DNA from: CAMYLR01 sp041577935 | GTDB taxonomy: Bacteria > Gemmatimonadota > Gemmatimonadetes > JACCXV01 > JAHWKZ01 | Direction: 5' to 3' | Length of the DNA: 9,738 nt | NCBI GenBank assembly: GCA_041577935.1 | Contig: JBFGIA010000086.1 | Span: 1 to 9,738 of the forward strand | The notes under the pieces: model-generated | Told to the model about the DNA's origin: nothing | Databases searched by the model: none | The model's input: only the letters and a program-made list of their open reading frames with translations | Shown: piece after piece, positions 6,351 through 9,738 of the stretch | How positions within the stretch are numbered: the first letter of the stretch is position 1 | Layout: each line of letters begins with the position of its first letter | Translations under genes and position numbers: made by a program

Positions 6351-7817
6351 ATGAGCGATGTTCAGCAATCGACAAACGGTGACGACGCAACGACAGGTCG
6401 ACGCACGGGAACCGTGTCGCAAGTCATCGGGCCGGTCATCGACGTTCGGTTCGATCCCGGAGAGCTGCCCGAGATCTACAGCGCGCTGCGGATCGACCAC
6501 GAGCCGGCCGAAGGCGAGTCCGGTACGCCAGTCCACTTGACGGCCGAGATCCAGCAACATCTGGGGCGGAACCAAGTTCGCGCCGTGGCGATGTCGTCGA
6601 CGGACGGCGTCGTCCGCGGGATGGAGGTGATTGACACCGGCGCACCGATCTCGGTTCCGGTCGGCATGGAGACGCTGGGCCGGATCTTCAACTTGCTGGG
6701 CGAGCCGATCGACCAGTTGGGCCCGGTCGAGACCGAGGAGCGACGACCCATTCACCAAGACCCCCCCTCGTTCCCGGAGCTCGAGCCCAAGACCGAGCTC
6801 TTCGAGACCGGAATCAAAGTCGTCGACCTGCTGGCTCCGTACGTCAAGGGCGGCAAGACCGGGTTGTTCGGCGGCGCCGGCGTGGGCAAGACGGTCATCA
6901 TCATGGAGCTCATCCACAACATCGCCAAGGAGCACGGCGGATACTCGGTCTTTTCCGGCATCGGCGAACGGACCCGCGAAGGGAACGACTTGTGGCTCGA
7001 GATGAAGGAGTCCGGCGTGCTCGAGCGGGCGGCTTTGTGTTATGGGCAGATGAACGAGCCGCCCGGCGCCCGGCTGCGGGTTGGCCTTTCGGGGCTCACG
7101 ATGTGCGAGTGGTTCCGCGATCAGACCGGGACCGACGTGCTGTACTTCATCGACAACATCTTCCGCTTCACGCAGGCCGGATCGGAGGTCTCCGCGTTGC
7201 TCGGTCGGATGCCGAGTGCGGTCGGCTATCAGCCGACGCTGGCGACCGAGATGGGCGCGCTGCAAGAGCGGATCACATCGACCCGGCGCGGATCGATCAC
7301 CTCGGTTCAGGCGATCTACGTGCCAGCCGACGACCTGACGGACCCCGCACCGGCGGCCGCCTTTAGCCACCTCGATGCGACCACCGTCCTGTCGCGCCAA
7401 ATCGCGGAGCTCGGGATCTACCCAGCGGTTGATCCGCTCGACTCGACGAGTCGCGTGATGGACGCCAATTACATCGGCGAGGAACACTACGCGGTCGCAC
7501 GAGAAGTGCAGCGTATTCTACAGCGCAACAAAGACCTTCAGGACATCATCGCGATCCTCGGAATGGACGAACTGTCGGAGGAAGACAAGGAGATCGTTTC
7601 GCGCGCGCGGCGCATTCAACGCTTTCTCTCGCAGCCGTTCAACGTCGCCGAGCAGTTCACCGGCATGCCGGGCAAGTACGTTCCGTTGGCCGAGACGATT
7701 CGTTCGTTCCGCGAGGTCGTCGAAGGCAAGTGGGATCACCTGCCCGAGCAGGCGTTCTACATGGTCGGGACGATCGACGAGGCAGCCCAGAAGGCGAAGG
7801 AGCTCGGCGGCGAGTGA
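6351..7817 (+). CDS. atpD: F0F1 ATP synthase subunit beta (catalytic)
   Basis: A 488-residue catalytic subunit that makes or hydrolyses ATP at its interface with alpha. The P-loop GGAGVGKT is at 174-181, the catalytic glutamate is Glu206 in GERTREGND, and YGQMNEPPGAR (231-241) and FIDNIFRFTQAGSEVSALLG (266-285) match the active-site and Walker B regions. The rotor-contacting lever DELSEED is perfect at 406-412. The first ~20 residues (SDVQQSTNGDDATTGRR) are an unconserved polar leader before TVSQVIGPVIDVRF. That makes the protein longer than the E. coli form (about 460). GGGAG (6338-6342) lies 8 nt before the ATG. The stop overlaps the atpC start as GTGA. Confidence 0.98.
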   Translation: MSDVQQSTNGDDATTGRRTGTVSQVIGPVIDVRFDPGELPEIYSALRIDHEPAEGESGTPVHLTAEIQQHLGRNQVRAVAMSSTDGVVRGMEVIDTGAPISVPVGMETLGRIFNLLGEPIDQLGPVETEERRPIHQDPPSFPELEPKTELFETGIKVVDLLAPYVKGGKTGLFGGAGVGKTVIIMELIHNIAKEHGGYSVFSGIGERTREGNDLWLEMKESGVLERAALCYGQMNEPPGARLRVGLSGLTMCEWFRDQTGTDVLYFIDNIFRFTQAGSEVSALLGRMPSAVGYQPTLATEMGALQERITSTRRGSITSVQAIYVPADDLTDPAPAAAFSHLDATTVLSRQIAELGIYPAVDPLDSTSRVMDANYIGEEHYAVAREVQRILQRNKDLQDIIAILGMDELSEEDKEIVSRARRIQRFLSQPFNVAEQFTGMPGKYVPLAETIRSFREVVEGKWDHLPEQAFYMVGTIDEAAQKAKELGGE

Positions 7818-8221
7818 CGAACGGCGACACCACGCTCACGGTCCGGATCATCACGCCCGAGCGGATCGTCTTCGACGGCCCAGCCGACGGCGTTGTCGCC
7901 ACCGCCTACGACGGCGAGATCGGCATCCTCCCGGCGCACGCGCCGATGATGGTCGCGCTGGGAATCGGCGAGTTTCGACTCCGGCGCGGTGATACGTTCG
8001 AGTGGTTCGCGATCGGGGAGGGTTTTCTTCACGTCCTCGACGATGTCGTAACGGTGCTTACGCCGTTCGCCGAATCGGCCCAGGAAATCGATGTCGAGAC
8101 CGCTCGACGGCTCGAGATCACCGCCGCCGAGAACCCCCTCCTACAAGGAACGATCCTCGGCGAGGAGCAACGGAAGCGACTCGCCAAGCTGCGTCAAGAC
8201 CTCGCCAAGAAGGCGCTTTAG
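7814..8221 (+). CDS. atpC: F0F1 ATP synthase subunit epsilon
   Basis: A 135-residue subunit at the base of the rotor that links gamma to the c-ring and can inhibit ATP hydrolysis. The N-terminal beta-sandwich contains RIITPERIVFDGPADGV and the family signature DGEIGILPAHAP (33-44). The C-terminal third (about 88-135) is helical, so the regulatory arm is present. The ATP-sensing motif known from Bacillus epsilon (IDxxRA) reads IDVETA here and lacks the Arg, so that mode of regulation is doubtful. The GTG start at 7814 overlaps the atpD stop by 4 nt. An in-frame GTG at 7730 would add 28 residues unlike epsilon and lies inside atpD, so it was not used. GGAG (7800-7803) precedes the chosen start. 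This is the last gene of the operon. Confidence 0.95.
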   Translation: MTNGDTTLTVRIITPERIVFDGPADGVVATAYDGEIGILPAHAPMMVALGIGEFRLRRGDTFEWFAIGEGFLHVLDDVVTVLTPFAESAQEIDVETARRLEITAAENPLLQGTILGEEQRKRLAKLRQDLAKKAL

Positions 8222-8249
8222 CCCACTCTGCATGTCCACGGGGGTGGCC

Positions 8250-8268
8250 TGTGGATAACTGTGGAAAA
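8250..8268 (-). promoter_or_regulatory. DnaA-box pair (one perfect, one single mismatch)
   Basis: Positions 8250-8258 read TGTGGATAA, the exact reverse complement of the consensus DnaA box TTATCCACA. Positions 8260-8268 read TGTGGAAAA, with one mismatch. The two are in the same orientation, 10 bp apart, and so on the same face of the helix. This is known from the consensus and seen directly; actual DnaA binding is inference. Confidence 0.55.
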
Positions 8269-8301
8269 ACAAGGGGGGAACCGGCGAGCAGCGCTGTAAG
8301 T

Positions 8302-8316
8302 TATTGTAGTACAATA
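8302..8316. repeat. AT-rich perfect palindrome with a single-base centre
   Basis: TATTGTA-G-TACAATA: the 7-bp arms are exactly inverted around G8309. It lies in the only markedly AT-rich patch of the spacer. It could be a protein-binding operator or part of a melting element. It also contains TACAAT (8310-8315), a good -10 hexamer, but no matching -35 is 17 bp upstream on either strand. Confidence 0.6.
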
Positions 8317-8328
8317 GTTTATGACTAA

Positions 8329-8375
8329 ACGGGCCGCGCGGAGCGAATGCGAGCGTATGCACAAACGCGGCCCGT
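8329..8375. repeat. GC-rich inverted repeat enclosing a tandem decamer
   Basis: ACGGGCCGCG (8329-8338) and CGCGGCCCGT (8366-8375) are perfect 10-bp inverted arms around a 27-nt loop. The loop contains GAGCGAATGC (8341-8350) directly followed by GAGCGTATGC (8351-8360), a tandem decamer with one mismatch. Read on the - strand the hairpin is followed by TTTAGT, so it might weakly terminate the parB-M23-bactofilin transcript. Read on the + strand there is no T-run. The large loop makes it an atypical terminator. Confidence 0.5.
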
Positions 8376-8385
8376 CAACCGACCT

Positions 8386-8844
8386 TCATTTGGACAGCGA
8401 ACGGAGCACCGCTTGGTCGCCCTCGTCGTCCGATTTCTTCGGTTTCGAGGCTGGCTTGGTGCTTTTCGGGCCGACTTTGAGCTTGGCCTCGTCGGCCTCG
8501 GTGAACTCCATCTTGCAGTTGCCGGCGAAGTACACTCCGGGCTCGATTACGAATGATCGCGTGATCACGTCGCCCTCGAGACGGGCGCCTTTTTGAAGCT
8601 CCACCTGTTCGGTGCCCATCACCTCACCCTTGAAGCGGCCGGCGATGATGACCTCGCGCCCATACGCTTTTCCCTCCAGCGCGCCGGTCTGCCCGATCAC
8701 CAACGTGTCCCCAACCTCGAGGTTGCCTCGAAACGTGCCGTCGAGCCGCAACGTCCCCTCGACTCGCGCTGTGCCCTGGCAGTCGACACCCGTCCCGAGC
8801 AACGAATTGAGGCCGCCACCGTTCACCGTCTCTCTTTTGCTCAT
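8386..8844 (-). CDS. Bactofilin (polymer-forming cytoskeletal protein)
   Basis: A 152-residue member of the bactofilin family, cytoskeletal proteins that polymerise without nucleotide and scaffold cell-wall enzymes or polar machinery. The core (about 19-112) has the regular Gly-rich short-strand pattern of a beta-helix, with repeats such as RVEGTLRLDGTFRGNLEVGD, LVIGQTGALEGKAYG, VIIAGRFKGEV and VELQKGARLEGDV. It is flanked by a short polar N-terminus and a Lys/Ser/Asp-rich disordered tail (about 122-152), the usual bactofilin layout. The frame also offers an ATG two codons earlier, at 8850. I chose 8844 because AGGAGGG is only 2 nt from the first ATG but 8 nt from the second. The gene lies 49 bp downstream of the M23 peptidase and is very probably co-transcribed with it. 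Confidence 0.93.
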   Translation of the reverse strand: MSKRETVNGGGLNSLLGTGVDCQGTARVEGTLRLDGTFRGNLEVGDTLVIGQTGALEGKAYGREVIIAGRFKGEVMGTEQVELQKGARLEGDVITRSFVIEPGVYFAGNCKMEFTEADEAKLKVGPKSTKPASKPKKSDDEGDQAVLRSLSK

Positions 8845-8851
8845 TTTCATT

Positions 8852-8858
8852 CCCTCCT
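8852..8858 (-). promoter_or_regulatory. Ribosome-binding site that decides the bactofilin start
   Basis: On the - strand it reads AGGAGGG. The GGAGG core is 2 nt from the ATG at 8850-8848, too close, and 8 nt from the ATG at 8844-8842, which is ideal. The second ATG is therefore preferred. Confidence 0.65.
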
Positions 8859-8893
8859 ACTGGGAAATGGATTCGTCTCCGAGTTGGACGAGG

Positions 8894-9610
8894 TCAACGC
8901 ATGTACGGGGCCGGGTCGATCGGCTCGCCCCGTTTCCGAACCTCGTAGTGGAGGTGCGGCGCCGTCGATCGGCCGGTGTTCCCGCTGTAAGCGATCGTCT
9001 GGCCGCGCTCGACCGCGGCCCCGCTGCTCACCAGCCGGTTCGCATTGTGCGCGTACATCGTCTCGTAACCGTCATCGTGGTCGATCACGACATACTCTCC
9101 TAGAACCGCGTCCGAGCCGCTCTCTCTAACCTGTCCGCTCGCCGTCGCCACCACCGGTGTGTTGCTCGGCACGGCGATATCGATGCCCGAATGGCCCTCA
9201 ACGCTATCGAACGGTGCGGTGACAAAGCCCCTCGTCGCCAACGGCCATCCCCTTGGCGATCGCGGCTCGGCACCAGCTTGCTGCGCGTCTTCGACCGGCA
9301 AGACGTCAGCCGTCAAACCCGCCATCGAGCGGATCTGTTCGTAGGCTCGCTCGGTTCGCGCCAGGTTCATCGCGATGGCGTTTACTTTCGCGTTCTCTGC
9401 TTTCAGGCGAACGTTCTCGTGTTCCAGCGCAACGGCTCGGCCAGCGCGGGTGGCAACCCGCCCGTAAGATGCGATCGCCACGAGGACGGTCACGAGCACT
9501 ACACCGAGCACCGCGGCCAGCACCAGTAACCGGCGGTACGAAAGCCTGAGCTGCCGGACATTGTGTTCGTCGTGTGGGACGACGAGCAGGGTCAGGTGCT
9601 TATCTCTCAT
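8894..9610 (-). CDS. Membrane-anchored M23 family peptidoglycan endopeptidase
   Basis: A 238-residue cell-wall hydrolase. The N-terminal ~27 residues (MRDKHLTLLVVPHDEHNVRQ onward) are cytoplasmic, followed by one membrane helix (about 28-48). A charged coiled-coil stalk (about 55-95), a linker, and a C-terminal LytM/M23 domain (about 122-236) come next. Zinc ligands and catalytic residues are all present: His140 and Asp144 in GHSGIDIA, His188 in YAHN, and His219 and His221 in PHLHYE. An active zinc endopeptidase that cleaves peptide cross-links in the periplasm is therefore expected. The ATG overlaps the parB stop by 4 nt (ATGA), and bactofilin follows. Bactofilins commonly pair with M23 enzymes of this single-helix, coiled-coil type (LmdC in Hyphomonas; Csd proteins with CcmA in Helicobacter), so recruitment by the adjacent bactofilin is likely. 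Confidence 0.93.
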   Translation of the reverse strand: MRDKHLTLLVVPHDEHNVRQLRLSYRRLLVLAAVLGVVLVTVLVAIASYGRVATRAGRAVALEHENVRLKAENAKVNAIAMNLARTERAYEQIRSMAGLTADVLPVEDAQQAGAEPRSPRGWPLATRGFVTAPFDSVEGHSGIDIAVPSNTPVVATASGQVRESGSDAVLGEYVVIDHDDGYETMYAHNANRLVSSGAAVERGQTIAYSGNTGRSTAPHLHYEVRKRGEPIDPAPYMR

Positions 9611-9738
9611 ACCGACCCGGCCCCCAGCTTCTCCGCCAGACGCTCCAGATCCTGAAGCGAATAGAACGCGACCTCGATTCGCCCCTTGCCGGTCTTCTCC
9701 AGGTGGATCTTGACTCGCGTTCCGAGCTGTCGCTGAAG
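9607..9738 (-). CDS. parB: ParB chromosome-partitioning protein, C-terminus (partial)
   Basis: The last 43 codons of a gene that continues beyond the right edge. The translation LQRQLGTRVKIHLEKTGKGR followed by IEVAFYSLQDLERLAEKLG matches the C-terminal dimerisation domain of chromosomal ParB/Spo0J (LGTxVxI, GKGxIxIxFYS, then a Leu-rich helix). ParB binds parS sites near the origin and works with ParA in chromosome segregation. The N-terminal CTPase and helix-turn-helix domains are outside the window. Its TGA overlaps the ATG of the M23 gene by 4 nt. No parS site (consensus TGTTTCACGTGAAACA) was found in the window. Confidence 0.85.
   Translation of the reverse strand, partial: LQRQLGTRVKIHLEKTGKGRIEVAFYSLQDLERLAEKLGAGSV

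Larger units (their letters stand above)
8222..8385. other. Convergent intergenic spacer with multiple sequence signals
   Basis: This 164-bp gap lies between the 3' ends of atpC (+) and the bactofilin gene (-). Left to right it contains a DnaA-box pair, a G/C-rich stretch (about 8272-8297), an AT-rich stretch with a near-perfect palindrome (about 8298-8330), and a GC-rich inverted repeat around a tandem decamer (8329-8375). No classic hairpin-plus-T-tract terminator for atpC is visible. A possible stem, GTCCAC (8234-8239) with GTGGAT (8251-8256, one G-U pair), has no U-run after it. The density of signals is more than two convergent gene ends normally need. Confidence 0.7.

Noticed and set aside
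6087..7487. 466-codon open frame on the - strand opposite atpG and atpD
   Set aside because: High GC with strong third-position bias keeps the opposite frame open. The translation is Arg/Asp/His-rich with no domain pattern, and it lies against two certain genes.
7730..7813. Upstream extension of atpC from an in-frame GTG at 7730
   Set aside because: The extra residues are the out-of-frame reading of the conserved atpD end. Epsilon homology starts after the GTG at 7814.
8321..8596. 91-codon + strand frame, possibly leaderless, just after TACAAT
   Set aside because: Mostly antisense to bactofilin, with a Ser/Pro-rich translation of no family. The -10 lacks a -35, and the frame crosses the GC hairpin.

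Overview
The window is a stretch of bacterial chromosome with high GC by eye. It is dominated by a complete F-type ATP synthase operon on the + strand. The operon is flanked on the left by a divergently transcribed, Spy/CpxP-like lipoprotein gene. On the right it meets the end of a convergent operon on the - strand that encodes ParB, a membrane-anchored M23 peptidase and a bactofilin. Several features recall Gemmatimonadota or a relative: dense high-GC coding, a small LTxxQ-type lipoprotein, an ATP synthase subunit a with a His-rich N-terminal extension, and parB next to a bactofilin and atp genes. That placement is inference and is not proven by any single marker.

Layout. Positions 1-203 hold the 3' end of an unrecognised + strand gene. 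Positions 213-851 (-) hold a predicted lipoprotein built from two ungapped copies of a ~64-residue helical unit. Positions 852-1039 are the divergent promoter region, with an extended -10 promoter candidate facing the atp operon. Positions 1040-8221 (+) hold ten genes in the order atpZ-type, atpI-type, atpB, atpE, atpF, atpH, atpA, atpG, atpD, atpC. Several junctions overlap by 4 nt (GTGA/ATGA). Positions 8222-8385 are a convergent 3'-3' spacer that is unusually rich in signals: a DnaA-box pair, an AT-rich palindrome, and a GC-rich inverted repeat enclosing a tandem decamer. Positions 8386-9738 (-) hold bactofilin, M23 peptidase and the C-terminus of ParB, transcribed in the order parB, M23, bactofilin.

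How the genes work together. AtpZ/AtpI-type proteins are assembly or accessory membrane proteins. Subunits a, b and c form the Fo proton channel and rotor. Delta, alpha, gamma, beta and epsilon form the stator link and F1 motor. Key catalytic and proton-path residues are intact, so a working proton-coupled synthase is expected. On the other strand ParB acts in chromosome segregation, while the bactofilin and the M23 enzyme form a recognised cell-shape module (cytoskeletal scaffold plus peptidoglycan hydrolase). Their tight coupling to parB suggests coordinated control of segregation and envelope growth.

No tRNA, rRNA, CRISPR, insertion sequence or prophage element was seen. I did not find a clearly new defence or metabolic system. 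The most interesting points are the convergent spacer with DnaA boxes, the parB-M23-bactofilin linkage, the duplicated lipoprotein, and sequence peculiarities of the alpha subunit.
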